Part shown: piece by piece, positions 33,963-45,670 of the stretch | Layout: the number at the start of each line of letters is the position of its first letter | Numbering within the stretch: the first letter of the stretch is position 1 | Origin: Eutreptiella sp. 'Long Island Sound 2002' | Taxonomy: Eukaryota > Euglenozoa > Euglenophyceae > Eutreptiales > Eutreptiaceae | Length of the DNA stretch: 64,000 nt | Direction: 5' to 3' | NCBI GenBank assembly: GCA_964036045.1 | Contig: CAXIWF010000820.1 | Coordinates: 1 to 64,000 of the forward strand | Translations under genes and position numbers: made by a program | Notes under the pieces: generated by a model | Seen by the model: only the letters and a program-made list of their open reading frames with translations | What the model was told of the DNA's origin: nothing | Databases searched by the model: none

Positions 33963-35832
33963 GGTTACTTTTGCGTTCTAAAATATCCCAAACACCCGAT
34001 CATTTTTTTGGGAAAATATCCTAATTATCCTAAAAAAAAGGGTTACGGTTAACCTTAGCTTTAACGGTAACCATTTTTTAGGATAGTTAGGATATTTTTG
34101 GTCCTTGCCTGGAAGAATATTAAGTACTTGGGATATTTTGGACATTTTTCAGCAGGAGGTTTCAGTCTAGATGAGTCAGCTAGGGATATTTAGGATATTT
34201 AGGATATTTTTTGCATGACGTTTTAGGATCTTTTCTCGCATTTAGAATATTTGTTCTAGCGAGGTTGGGATGTTTTTGACGATTGCTTATCACAACATGT
34301 TCAGCCTGCGGTTGTTTGTCCATTACGATGTTGAGGATGGTCCACATAATGAGGATATTGTCTCCATCAGGACTTAGGATATTTTTGGCAATGTACTCAT
34401 CACAATGGTAGCTGTAACCCTTCTTCGAATCTTTGGAATATTTCTGGTGTTATGCCCAAAGCTACATGAAGTACTTGGGATATTGAGGATATTTTTGAGC
34501 AAGAACGTTCAGTCAATTGAGGATATTTGGGATATTTAGGATATTTTCTGCATGATCTGAGAGAATGGTGCTGATATTCAGGATGTTTGGTCTGGCGAGA
34601 TTAGGAAGTATTTGACACGTGCTGAGCACAACATTTTCAGCATCCTGTTGTAGGCCCATTGGATGGTTCAGAATATTTAGGATAATTCGAATATTGTCTC
34701 CTATAGGACTTATGATATCTTCCTTCTAGCCATCGCTACTTACTCATCACACCAATAGCGGATACTTACAATATGTTCGATGATATGCCCCGAACAATAT
34801 TACGTACTTAGGATATTTAGGATGTTTTTGAGAAAAGAAACGAGCCAGGTCAGAACATTTGGGATACTTAGGATATTTTCTGCATGAGGTTTAACGATCT
34901 TCCCGATGATTCGGATGACTGACTTGGCAAAATTAGGACTCACAACATTTTCAACATCCCGTTGTTTGCCCATTGGGATGTTTAGGATATTTAGGATAAT
35001 TAGGATATTTTCTCCGTCAGCACTTATGATATTTTTATTCTTAGATTTTTCATGTATAGTAATGGCAAATTCCTCATCACAACCGTACTTGTAACCACTC
35101 TTAGGATATTTAAGATATTCCTTGCTGTTATCGAAGAAAGTGGAGTACTTAGCACATTAAAGATGTTTGCTAGCCCCAACTTTCAGTCCCAAAAGTTGAG
35201 GACATTTAGGATACTTAGGATGTTTTTTGCACAAATTAGACAGTGTTTTTAGGCTAAGGCTAACCGGTTTATCCATCTCTTTGACAATGACCCATCGCAA
35301 CATGTTTGCCAGGTCAGGAAGTTTAGGATAATTACATGCCCAGAGCCACACAAAGTACTTGGGATATTTGGGATATTTTTGAGAACAAATGTTCAGTCAG
35401 TTGAAGATATTTAGGATATTTTCTCCAACAGGAGTTAGAATATCGTTCTTTTTACATTTTGCATGTGTAGTGATGGCAAATAACTCATGACAACCGTAAT
35501 TGTAACCACGCTTAGGATATGTAGTATATTCGTTGGTGTTATCGAGGAATATTCAGTACTTGGCATAGTTAGGATGTTTCCTAGCCCTAACGTTCTGTCC
35601 CAAAGGCTGGGGATGTTCAGGATACTTAGGATGTTTTTTCCACGCGTTAGACAGAGGTTCTAGGATAAGGATAACCTATTTTTCCATATCTTTGACAATG
35701 ACTCATCGCAACATGTTCGCCTGGTTAGGACTTTTATGATAATTAGAATCATTAGGATCTTTTCTGCATTCGGACTTAGGATCGTTTTCTCAAACACGAC
35801 TTAGGACATTCGTTGGCGCGCTTTTCATTTCG
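33963..35832. repeat. TTAGGATATT region, copy 4 (second haplotype)
   Basis: Diagnostic bases as in copy 2. Confidence 0.9.
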
Positions 35833-36852
35833 TACGGGTTAGCCATCGGGATGCGCAGCCTTGATAGATCTATGGTTGTGTAGAAGATTGTGATATTGTA
35901 TTTTAAACTCACTAGGATATTGGGGACATCTGGGATGTTTCTCAAAATTGGTTAGGACAATTTGATCCCATACCTCATCTGCTATGGGTTTGACATTTTG
36001 GTAAGTTGTTGAGCATCGAATCATGCAGTACTTTGGCAGCCGCGGTTTTGTAGCACACAGGACACATGCAGTGTTCTGTTTCCAACAGACACGGGTATGT
36101 ACAAAATTTGTAACATCGTCACGCAACAAACTAGGATTTTTTGAACCGTGAAGTGGACCACTTCGACATTCCTTTTTGCGATAGTAATAGTGATACGTCT
36201 TTACTACCTGCAATATCACTGCGTCAAGATTTTTGCGGACAAAAGAGGTTGAGGAAAGTTGCAATAGTTATGATAATTTGTGGCTTACAGTTTAGAATGT
36301 ATTTCCTGCCTTTGAATTATGGCTAGATCGAGCATTTGGACCATTCATATATTCCCTCAAGGAGCTAGGGTTGTTGAGATTCCTCGTTCAGCAAATTTTT
36401 GAAATCCTTTTTAGCCTTTGCGTACAGGCCTATGCGGGTTACACAGAAGGATTTCCCGAAGGTATGTGGCATTGTAGAGGCATGTGCACATTTGGAATCT
36501 CTAAGATTCTTGTCCAGGAGGGGGGCGGGATGGTCTCAGCACACTCAGAGGAAGATCTAGCTCCTAAGAAGGTGCCATGGCGGCCATGTGCGAAAAACAT
36601 GAGCTTCAATGAGACCTTTGTTCTGCACCATGGAAGTTTTTGGATACAGCTTGCAATAGACAGCACTGCGCACAAGACACAACACATTGCTCACAGCACG
36701 ACATGGTGCAAAGAATACAAAACAAAACTCCCAGCAAAGCTGACTAGAAGCCCAAAAAACAAGCTGTCCCCAGGACAACACTCTCCATACAGCGTATCAC
36801 TGTGCACATCGATCGGCAACGTCACCGAATGCAACAGATTGGAAAAAACATC
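35833..36852. other. 1-kb spacer, copy 4
   Basis: Runs into the SL cassette at 36853. Confidence 0.75.
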
Positions 36853-36876
36853 ACATGGCACAAATCATTGTCCGCG

Positions 36877-37071
36877 TCCGAACGGGCCAGCAACGAACAG
36901 ATTCGGCCGTTAAGCGCCGCACATGGGGCACAATCAGACAAAGATACCCTGCAAACGGGGAACCAGGGCCCAAGTAAGCAAGAAGCACACACAAATGGGC
37001 CGACAAAATGTGACCGCGGCCTCAACTGCGCGCATGCACCCCCCCACCCCACCCCACCCCATTGTCTCCTG
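36877..37071. repeat. 195-bp cassette-flanking repeat, left copy
   Basis: Pairs with the direct copy at 38204-38401; the 1327-bp spacing encloses SL gene 2 and 5S gene 1. Confidence 0.88.
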
Positions 37072-37278
37072 CGCACAAGGGACATGGACAAACCCTACTC
37101 CCCTAGGGGGGAGGGGCGGAAGGGGCGGGGCAGCGCATGCCGCGATACCACCAGGGAAGGAAGGGCAGGGTGTTACGCAAAGGGGAGGGACATGTGTGCG
37201 GATGTGTGCGGAGTAAATGATGGGTGCTGAGCTTGAGCCTATGATCCGGACTCCAGTGGGAAGGACTTTGGTTTTGGA

Positions 37279-37379
37279 AGGAGATTGGCCCATTGGCCTC
37301 CACAAAGTGGCGCTGAAAGCACCAAAGCTGCCTAGTAAGGAGCGATTATATACCGAAAAAAAATAGACACTCAGAAAGT
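37279..37379 (-). ncRNA. Spliced-leader RNA gene 2
   Basis: Exon 37354-37379, identical to gene 1, with the same GT donor and downstream hairpins. It lies 648 bp beyond the 3' end of 5S gene 1 on the same strand, the linkage typical of Euglena, although the classic E. gracilis repeat is about 0.6 kb whereas this cassette is 1.33 kb. Confidence 0.94.
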
Positions 37380-38021
37380 GTGCCTCCAAGAAGGGTGTGC
37401 GTAGCATAACGTCCTTGTGACAGCGCCCTTATGCGAACGCATTTTGGAAGGGGGGTTTTTCGGACCCCCCACCGCTCATTAGGACCCCCCTCCCCCATAG
37501 CTCGACGCCACCGTCTCGGATTCGCAAAATGAGTGACGTTTTGGACTCAGCGACCCCGAAATAGGGGGGGTTTACTGTGTCAATAGCTCATTTTAGGATA
37601 TGGGTGACTATTACCGACTCGGTAGGCTCTGCCCGTTCCTCACCACGAATGGGGATACCCCTTTTGGGGTGGTGTTAGAGCAGGACCCCCTGGGGACCTA
37701 CATGGGTAAACTAGTACCCCCCCCCCCTATTTTGATGTCGCTGAATCCGAATATCAACTCAGATTTGGCGGTTGGGGCGGTTATTACCGAGTTTTTGGTC
37801 GCGCGCGCGCTCCATTTGGACCCCCTCATATCTCGACGCCACTGTCTCAGATTCGAAAAAAAATTGCATTTTCGGAATCAGCGACCTCGAAATAGGGGGG
37901 GTACAAAGATTTTCACGTCGATTTGGTACAATTTGCTATTTTTAGTACTTTCGGGGAGACTGTATACTCGGTAGGATCTGCCTGTCTAGGAACGGGCAGA
38001 TCCTACCGAGTCAGGGGCAAT
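37380..38021. other. SL-5S intergenic spacer 1
   Basis: Same as 18784-19425: SL-proximal hairpin, 331-bp diverged duplication, (CG)n run and the 20-bp hairpin (37966-38011). It contains several G7 or C8-C9 homopolymers. No gene. Confidence 0.75.
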
Positions 38022-38027
38022 AAAAAA
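38022..38027 (-). terminator. Pol III terminator of 5S gene 1
   Basis: Six T residues immediately after the mature 5S 3' end on the minus strand, the standard polymerase III stop; the 20-bp hairpin follows 10 bp further on. Confidence 0.9.
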
Positions 38028-38145
38028 GCGTACAGCACCCAGTGTTCCCAAGTGGTCTCCCACCTCAGTACTAACTGGGCCTGACTAGGCTTAACTTCTG
38101 AAATCGGACGGGTTTAGGTGTGTTCCCAGTAGTATGGCTGTACGC
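38028..38145 (-). rRNA. 5S ribosomal RNA gene 1
   Basis: 118 nt, minus strand. The RNA starts GCGTACAGCCATACTACTGG and ends GGGTGCTGTACGC; the ends pair over GCGTAC/GTACGC to form helix I. The internal control region is intact: AAGTTAAGCC around position 50 (box A) and AGTACTGAGGTGGGAGACC around position 80-98 (box C, TFIIIA site). TTGGGAACACTGGG near the 3' end is also typical. The sequence is closest to euglenozoan 5S from memory. It lies between the two 198/195-bp direct repeats and upstream of SL gene 2 on the same strand. Complete and probably functional; the satellite surroundings are unusual. Confidence 0.97.
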
Positions 38146-38203
38146 ATTCGTCATGCGCGGACGCCCGGCTTGCGGGCGGGGAAAAGGGGGGGGGTGGACC
38201 GCA
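38146..38203. other. 5' flank of 5S gene 1
   Basis: 58 bp with a GC-rich stretch and a nine-G run; no TATA-like element. None is required because 5S promoters are internal. Confidence 0.6.
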
Positions 38204-38401
38204 TCCGAACGGGCCAGCAACGAACAGATTCGGCCGTTAAGAGCCGCACATGGGGCACAATCAGACAAAGATACCCTGCAAACGGGGAACCAGGGCCCAA
38301 GTAATGAAGAAGCACGCACAAATGGGCCGAGAAAATGTGACCGCGGCCTCAACTGCGCGCATGCCCCCCCCCCCCACCCCACCCCACCCCATTGTCTCCT
38401 G
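38204..38401. repeat. 198-bp cassette-flanking repeat, right copy
   Basis: Direct repeat of 36877-37071 with about ten differences and a longer C-run. Beyond TCCTG the two flanks diverge. Confidence 0.88.
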
Positions 38402-38403
38402 TC

Positions 38404-38756
38404 TTTGTGGGCCATCTCTTCAGCTTGAGGTTTATGAACCTCTAGAGGAGACCTAGGAGGTCACACTCATGCTGTCAGGCTCCATGATAATGCATAGACG
38501 TTGCCCTGGGGGGGTGCCTTGGGTTGCCGACTATCACTGAAAACAGCCATCCTGAAAAGGCCGAAAAGTTACGTAGTAGAACGGTGAAATTTGTACAAAA
38601 AAAAGGTTTGTGGGCCATCTCTTCAGCTTGAGGTTCAGGAACCTCTAGAGGACACCTAGGAGGTCACATTCATGCTGTCAGGCTCCATGACAATGCATCC
38701 ACGTTGCCCTGGGGGGGTGCCTTGAGTTGCCGACTATCACTGAAAACAACCATCCT
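38404..38756. repeat. 203-bp tandem duplication
   Basis: TTTGTGGGCCATCTCTTCAG starts at 38404 and 38607. The copies are over 90% alike to CATCCT at 38756. Each contains TTGCCGACTATCACTG; CCTTGGGTTGCCGACTAT is shared with the tail of the direct E element (5447-5464). Confidence 0.9.
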
Positions 38757-38876
38757 TGGGGCCAGGGTTGGCTGCTGCCTTGGGCTTGGGTTCGGTCCCA
38801 TGTGCCTGAGTTTGCGTCCCAAATGAATGTATTGCCATGCAACACACATGAATGTTGTCCTCCATACCTCAATAGC
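38757..38876. other. Spacer between 203-bp and 181-bp repeats
   Basis: 120 bp; nothing recognised. Confidence 0.6.
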
Positions 38877-39462
38877 ATGCCTATATGTCTACCCCAGCAA
38901 TGCCTGGCCCTTGTGAATGGGCTCCCACCCCCTGGAGATCCCTTGTTCAGGGAGAGTCCAGGGTGGTGGGTCAGGCTGCAGAGTGTAGGCCACAAACACA
39001 GAACGTGTTCCCATGTTTTTGTGCCCGAAAACTTGGAAGATTTTAGGAAATTGTTTTATGCCTATACGTCTACCCCAGCAATGCCTGGCCCTTGTGAATG
39101 GGCTCCCACCCCCTGGAGATCCCTTGTTCAGGGAGAGTCCAGAGTGGTGGGTCAGGCTGCAGAGTGTAGGCCACAAACACAGAACGTGTTCCCATGTTTT
39201 TGTGCCCGAAAACTTGGAAGATTTTAGGAAATTGTTTTATGCCTATATGTCTACCCCAGCAATGCCTGGCCCTTGTGAATGGGCTCCCACCCCCTGGAGA
39301 TCCCTTGTTCAGGGAGAGTCCAGAGTGGTGGGTCAGGCTGCAGAGTGTAGGCCACAAACACAGAACGTGTTCCCATGTTTTTGTGCCCGAAAACTTGGAA
39401 AATTTTAGGGAATTGTTTTATGCCTATATGTCTACCCCAGCAATGCCTGGTCCTTGTGAATG
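38877..39462. repeat. 181-bp tandem repeat, 3.2 copies
   Basis: ATGCCTATAYGTCTACCCC starts at 38877, 39058, 39239 and 39420, exactly 181 bp apart; the last copy breaks off after CTTGTGAATG. The open frames of 95-166 codons crossing it are repeat artefacts. Confidence 0.95.
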
Positions 39463-40314
39463 TATTTTTTTTTGGGGACAGCAAATGAAAAAAACCGTCA
39501 ACTTCCTGTTTCCTGGAAAAAAATTACACGAAGGTACCACAAAAAAAATTCACAAAGGGTCATTCGCATCCCCAATGCCACCAGAATCGGCTGAGATTAT
39601 GCACCCTGCTTTTTCCATTGCACCCGCACTGCTGTAGGAATTCGCACCACTTTGCACCCCTACTCCTACATGAATCCACTAATTTATTCAGAAATGCAAC
39701 CAGAATTGAGTTCCAAACCCTAGCTTTCACAAATGCAAAAATGGGTTGAACACACATGCTGCCCCTACTCTCGCCAATACAAAAATTGTCTAATCATGCA
39801 TTCCATGCCCGTCCTGATTGTGTATCAAACATGTTGTTCTTGCATCGCATGCTTTTGCCAATGCACAAAGCTTTTAACTTGCAACCAATGCCTTATCAAT
39901 TGAGGTTTTCCGCTTGCCCCTGCAAAAGACATGGCTTGAACATACAAATGTTTTGGTGTCTGTTGTTTGGTCATCATTTTTGCCAGCCAAGTCCTGTTGT
40001 AGCGAAGTGTGTTGCATCAATTCTGCTCCAAACTGCAATGGCATGTCCCCAACAACACTGGACTGTCTTGGCATCAGTGAAAGTAGGAGGAGGAAAAAAC
40101 AAGCATTGTTCAATAGTGTCCACAAATAGAGCAAGCAATAGGGAACATTCCACACAGGCTCACCATGAAAAACACCACATATTTTGGAAAAAAATAGTCA
40201 TGCTGAACACTGGCAGCAAACATTGACCAAAATACAATGCACCAATTTTCCGACTTGTGCAGGCAGCAACGAAAATGTCATAGCAATTGGCCATGCCCGG
40301 ATGTATTTCTACAA
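39463..40314. other. Spacer without recognised gene
   Basis: Starts with a T-run and an A-rich stretch, then C/A-rich DNA. A 156-codon frame (39756-40226) begins with TTG, has no family features and is not called. Confidence 0.6.
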
Positions 40315-40519
40315 GCGTCAGCGCGCTGTCTGTGTGTTCGTTGTGTGTCAGCGCGCATCATAGGTGTCCATTGGGTGTCAGCGCGCTGTCTGTGTGTGTC
40401 AGCGCGCTGTCTGTGTGTCACTTGTGTGTCAGCGCACTCTGTGTGTGTCACTTGTGTGTCACGCGCTCTCTGTGGTCATTTGTGTGTCAGCTCTGTGTGT
40501 CAGTTGTGTGTCAGCGAGT
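40315..40519. repeat. TG-rich minisatellite with GCGCGCTG hairpin
   Basis: Irregular copies of TGTGTCAGCGCGCTGTCTG-like units. Within it, GCGCGCTG (40321-40328) and CAGCGCGC (40349-40356) form an 8-bp stem over a TG-rich loop. A ~35-bp piece including this hairpin recurs at 41391. Confidence 0.88.
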
Positions 40520-41390
40520 GCTCTATAGACTCTCACTAAGTTGACTTGGGGCGCTCTGATACATGGGCTTCACTCAAATGGGTATATATAGGGGTCGTAC
40601 ATGGTGTATTCTGTAAGTGTATGAGTGCAAGTGTGGAAGTGTGTCCTTCAGGTTCGCTCTGGCGAAGGAGTTGACTGCACATGAGCAGCCAAAATAGGCT
40701 GATTGACTTGAAATGGTGATGGATGATCACAAAGATGAAATTCTCTCAAAGAGTGAAAAATGACCAAAATCGACCCAAAACTCACCTCGAAAACACCCAG
40801 GCGCACTCGGAGTGCCCCAGCAGCGCCGTGGCGAACGACGGAGGGCGTCGCCACGCGTCGCAGCTGTCGCTTGCGACCGATCCTGCCAAAAATGGCACAT
40901 TTGGCCAGAAACAGGCCAAAAAGGTCTAAAAACCCAAAATGGGCCAGGATGAAGCCCTGAAACTGGGCAAGACGCTGGAAGAGAGCCGTCGACACACAAT
41001 ACCAGTGTTGACGAGTGCCACGAACGCACTCGCGCGTCGAAAAGCTACGACAAGCGTCGCCGACAGAAAAAGAGAGCAAAATTTGAAAATTTGCAAAATT
41101 GAAGAATTGAAACAGAATTAGCTGCTACAGGTGGCGCAGGACAGTCAAACGCTGTCAGCGCAGCGTAGAGCGTCACGTTGTGAGCGCCGTAACCCTGTCC
41201 GAGCGCGTCGCCAGGGAACAGGGACTCTGATTCGCAACAAAATATCAAAATCCAACTTCAAACTTCAAAATTGCTTCAAGAACACCAAAATGAGAGAAAC
41301 AAACACCTTGTGGACCTGTACTGTACTCCCCAACTTCCAACAAAAGGTAACAAACCAGGACTTCGTTCATTTGAATACGATGTCTCCACT
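40520..41390. other. Spacer without recognised gene
   Basis: Contains TATATATA (40583-40590), a small hairpin TTCGC-TCTG-GCGAA near 40653, and several GCGTCGC words between 40846 and 41210. Open frames up to 143 codons overlap on both strands; none looks real. Confidence 0.55.
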
Positions 41391-41443
41391 CGCGCTGTCT
41401 GTGTGTTCGTTGTGTGTCAGCGCGCTCTGTGTGTGTCAGTTGT
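41391..41443. repeat. Second copy of the TG-rich hairpin motif
   Basis: Repeats the core from 40320 about 1070 bp away, including both hairpin arms, then degenerates. Confidence 0.85.
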
Positions 41444-42067
41444 GCAACACAACAGTTATGATGCAGGTTGACACGGAAACCGCACAACTCTTTCTCGAAA
41501 TCAAGGCAAAATGTTCGGGGACTCCACAATGGTGAAATGTGGCCAACGACCAAAAGATTCACCCATTCACGGACCGTGGGGTAGGAGAGGCACAGGACAG
41601 GGGGGGGTTGATATTACCAACGGCTGCTTTGCTGTGGCGTCCATGTACGGCACCCGTTTCTTGACGGCAGCAGGATGAACGAAAGAGCGATCAGCTGCAG
41701 CATACAAATTGCGCAAACGCACCAGTTCAGCACTTCTTGGGTTACCGTGTCCATTGCGACCTACTTTTTGGGCATGTCCAAAAAAAAGGTCGCAGTTGCA
41801 ATGTGCCCCGCGAGTTGAGCAACTGTTATCCGCAGAAATGCGTTTTTCTGCGGATAAGGGCTTATCCGCAGAAATGTCTGCGGCGGTCGGCTTTCTGGCA
41901 GAACAAAGCGAAATTGAGCAGATTTTTTGGGGAAATGCCAGATTAGAGCTGTCTGTACTGGTCACTGCCTGTTGGATGACATGCCTGAACACAAATTTTA
42001 TTCTGTTTCTGAATTGCAGAATTTTTGGGTGAGTTCTCACTATGCCACCCATTAGAAGAAAGATCAT
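41444..42067. other. Spacer ending at satellite block 5
   Basis: Holds the overlapping hairpins at 41826-41874. It ends CCATTAGAAGAAAGATCAT, where satellite begins mid-monomer at TGTGAATGTGAGC. Confidence 0.6.
41826..41874. other. Two mutually exclusive hairpins (copy 1)
   Basis: TTATCCGCAGAAA occurs at 41826-41838 and 41862-41874; its complement TTTCTGCGGATAA lies between them at 41845-41857. The middle arm can pair left (13 bp, loop TGCGTT) or right (14 bp, loop GG), but not both. Confidence 0.92.
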
Positions 42068-42968
42068 TGTGAATGTGAGCACATTGGGGGGGTTGTAGGA
42101 AAGTGTAGGTATGGCGTGTTGATGCGGATGGGGGAGGGGTGGGTGTTTTTGAATGGGGTGTTGGGACATGAAAGGGCGAGGTACGGTGGCCTGTGTGGGG
42201 TTGGGTGGGTGCAGTGGGATGCAAATGTGAATGCGAGCACATACGGGGGGTCGCACGAAAGTGTAGGTATGGCGTGTTGATGCGGATGAAGGAGGGGTGG
42301 GTGTTTTTGAATGGGGTGTTGGGACATGAAAGGGCGGGGTACGGTGGCCTGTGCCGGGTTGGGTGGATGCGGTGGGATGCAAATGTGAATGTGAGCACAT
42401 TTGGGGGGTTGCACGAAAGTGTAGGTATGCCGTGTTGAGGCGGATGGGGGAGGGGTGGGTGTTTTTGAATGGGGTGTTGGGACATGAAAGGGCGAGGTAC
42501 GGTGGCCTGTGTGGGGTTGGGTGGGTGCAGTGGGATGCAAATGTGAATGTGAGCACATACGGGGGGTCGCACGAAAGTGTAGGTATGGCGTGTTGATGCG
42601 GATGGAGGAGGGGTGGGTGTTTTTGAATGGGGTGTTGGGACATGAAAGGGCGGGGTACGGTGGCCTGTGTGGGGTTGGGTGGATGCGGTGGGATGCAAAT
42701 GTGAATGTGAGCACATTTGGGGGGTTGCACGAAAGTGTAGGTATGCCGCGTTGAGGCGGATGGGGGAGGGGTGGGTGTTTTTGAATGGGGTGTTGGAACA
42801 TGAAATGGCGGGGTACCGTGGCCTGTGCCGGGTTGGGTGGATGCGGTGGGATGCAAATGTGAATGTAAGCACATTTGGGGGGTTGTAGGAAAGTGTAGGT
42901 ATGGCGTGTTGATGCGGATGGGGGAGGGGTGGGTGTTTTTGAATGGGTCGTTGGAACATGAAAGGGCG

Positions 42969-43254
42969 ATGCTGCCATGGACATCTGAACTGGCTTTGCC
43001 AGGCAAAAGCATTTCCAGCCGCGGTGGCTCCATTAAGGTCCACCGCTCGCTAGTAAAATTGGGGTAAAAATCGGCTATGTTTTTCGCTACACAGAGGGGG
43101 TGCTGGTTGTACCATGCACTGCACCACGGCCTCCTAACATCTTTGCAATGAGGTGCACTCCACAGCTGCCCTCCCCTCTATCATTACATCACATTCCAAG
43201 GCATAGTTGCTCACCCGGGATGCTCCCCTTGCTGGTCTCTCTGGTGATTACCAC
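42969..43254 (-). repeat. E element, inverted copy 11
   Basis: Same subtype as copy 1 (AAAAGC, AAGGCATAG), and like it followed by a 2416-bp interval. Confidence 0.9.
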
Positions 43255-45384
43255 AAGTGTAGGTACGGCGTGTTGATGCGGATGCTGGTGAGTGGTTCTT
43301 TTTGAATGGGTTGTTGGGACATGAAAGGGCGGGGTACGGTGGCCTGTGTGGAATTGGATGGGTGCGGTGGGATGCAAATGTGAATGTGAGCACATTTGGG
43401 GGGTTGCACGAAAGTGTAGGTATGCCATGTTGAGGCGGATGGGGGAGGGGTTGGTGTTTTTGAATGGGGTGTTGGAACATGAAATGGCGGGGTACCGTGG
43501 CCTGTGCCGGGTTGGGTGGATGCGCTGGGATGCAAATGTGAATGTGAGCACATTGGGAGGGTTGCAAGAAAGTGCAGGTATGGCGTGTTGATGCGGATGG
43601 GGGAGGGGTGGGTGTTTTTGAATGGGGTGTTGGAACATGAAAGGGCGAGGTACGGTGGCCTGTGTGGGGTTGGGTGGGTGCAGTGGGATGCAAATGTGAA
43701 TGTGAGCACATACGGGGGGTCGCACGAAAGTGTAGGTATGGCGTGTTGATGCGGATGGAGGAGGGGTGGGTGTTTTTGAATGGGGTGTTGGGACATGAAA
43801 GGGCGGGGTACGGTGGCCTGTGTGGGGTTGGGTGGATGCAGTGGGATGCAAATGTGAATGTGAGCATATTTGGGGGGTTGCAAGAAAGTGTAGGTATGGC
43901 GTGTTGATGCGGATGGGGGAGGGGTGGGTGTTTTTGAATGGGGTGTTGGGATATGAAAGGGCGAGGTACGGTGGCCTGTGTGGGGTTGGGTGGGTGCAGT
44001 GGGATGCAAATGTGAATGCGAGCACATACGGGGGGTCGCACGAAAGTGTAGGTATGGCGTGTTGATGCGGATGAGGGATGGGTGGGTGTTTTTGAATGGG
44101 GTGTTGGGACATGAAAGGGCGGGGTACGGTGGCCTGTGTGGGGTTGGGTGGATGCGGTGGGATGCAAATGTGAATGTGAGCACATTTGGGTGGTTTCACG
44201 AAAGTGTAGGTATGCCGTGTTGAGGCGGATGGGGGAGGGGTGGGTGTTTTTGAATAGGTGTTGGAACATGAAATGGCGGGGTACCGTGGCCTGTGCCGGG
44301 TTGGGTGGATGCAATGGGATGCAAATGTGAATATGAGCACATTGGGAGGGTTGCAAGAAAGTGCAGGTATGGCGTGTTGATGCGGATGGGGGAGGGGTGG
44401 GTGTTTTTGAATGGGGTGTTGGAACATGAAACGGCGGGGTACCGTGGCCTGTGCCGGGTTGGGTGGATGCGGTGGGATGCAAATGTGAATCCGAGCACAT
44501 TTGGGGGGTTGCACGAAAGTGTAGGTATGCCGTGTTGAGGCGGATGGGGGAGGGGTGGGTGTTTTTGAATGGGGTGTTGGGACATGAAAGGGCGGGGTAC
44601 GGTGGCCTGTGTGGGGTTGGGTGGATGCGGTGGGATGCAAATGTGAATGTGAGCACATTTGGGGGGTTGCACGAAAGTGTAGGTATGCCGTGTTGAGGCG
44701 GATGGGGGAGGGGTGGGTGTTTTTGAATGGGGTGTTGGAACATGAAATGGCGGGGTACCGTGGCCTGTGCCGGGTTGGGTGGATGCGGTGGGATGCAAAT
44801 GTGAATGTGAGCACATTGGGGGGGTTGTAGGAAAGTGTAGGTATGGCGTGTTGATGCGGATGGGGGAGGGGTGGGTGTTTTTGAATGGGGTGTTGGGACA
44901 TGAAAGGGCGAGGTACGGTGGCCTGTGTGGGGTTGGGTGGGTGCAGTGGGATGCAAATGTGAATGCGAGCACATACGGGGGGTCGCACGAAAGTGTAGGT
45001 ATGGCGTGTTGATGCGGATGAAGGAGGGGTGGGTGTTTTTGAATGGGGTGTTGGGACATGAAAGGGCGGGGTACGGTGGCCTGTGCCGGGTTGGGTGGAT
45101 GCGGTGGGATGCAAATGTGAATGTGAGCACATTTGGGGGGTTGCACGAAAGTGTAGGTATGCCGCGTTGAGGCGGATGGGGGAGGGGTGGGTGTTTTTGA
45201 ATGGGGTGTTGGAACATGAAATGGCGGGGTACCGTGGCCTGTGCCGGGTTGGGTGGATGCCGTGGGATGCAAATGTGAATGTAAGCACATTGGAGGGGTT
45301 GTAGGAAAGTGTAGGTATGGCGTGTTGATGCGGATGGGGGAGGGGTGGGTGTTTTTGAATGGGTCGTTGGAACATGAAAGGGCG

Positions 45385-45670
45385 ATGCTGCCATGGACAT
45401 CTGAACTGGCTTTGCCAGGCAAAAACATTTCCAGCCGCGGTGGCTCCATTAAGGTCCACCGCTCGCTAGTAAAATTGGGGTAAAAATCGGCTATGTTTTT
45501 CGCTACACAGAGGGGGTGCTGGTTGTACCATGCACTGCACCACGGCCTCCTAACATCTTTGCAATGAGGTGCACTCCACAGCTGCCCTCCCCTCTATCAT
45601 TACATCACATTCCAAGCCATAGTTGCTCACCCGGGATGCTCCCCTTGCTGGTCTCTCTGGTGATTACCAC
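45385..45670 (-). repeat. E element, inverted copy 12
   Basis: CTCTATC subtype, counterpart of copy 2. Confidence 0.9.

Noticed and set aside
38028-38145. Deletion of the 5S gene from the first SL cassette
   Set aside because: Constant offsets show that 19431/19432 is the join of a tandem duplication whose copied part simply ended before the 5S gene; no deletion is needed.
38727-39637. Protein genes of 95-166 codons around the 181-bp repeat
   Set aside because: The frames are built from the repeat itself on both strands and break where the repeat ends.
40583-40590. TATA box for a pol II or pol III gene
   Set aside because: TATATATA is present, but no downstream RNA gene or protein frame could be recognised.
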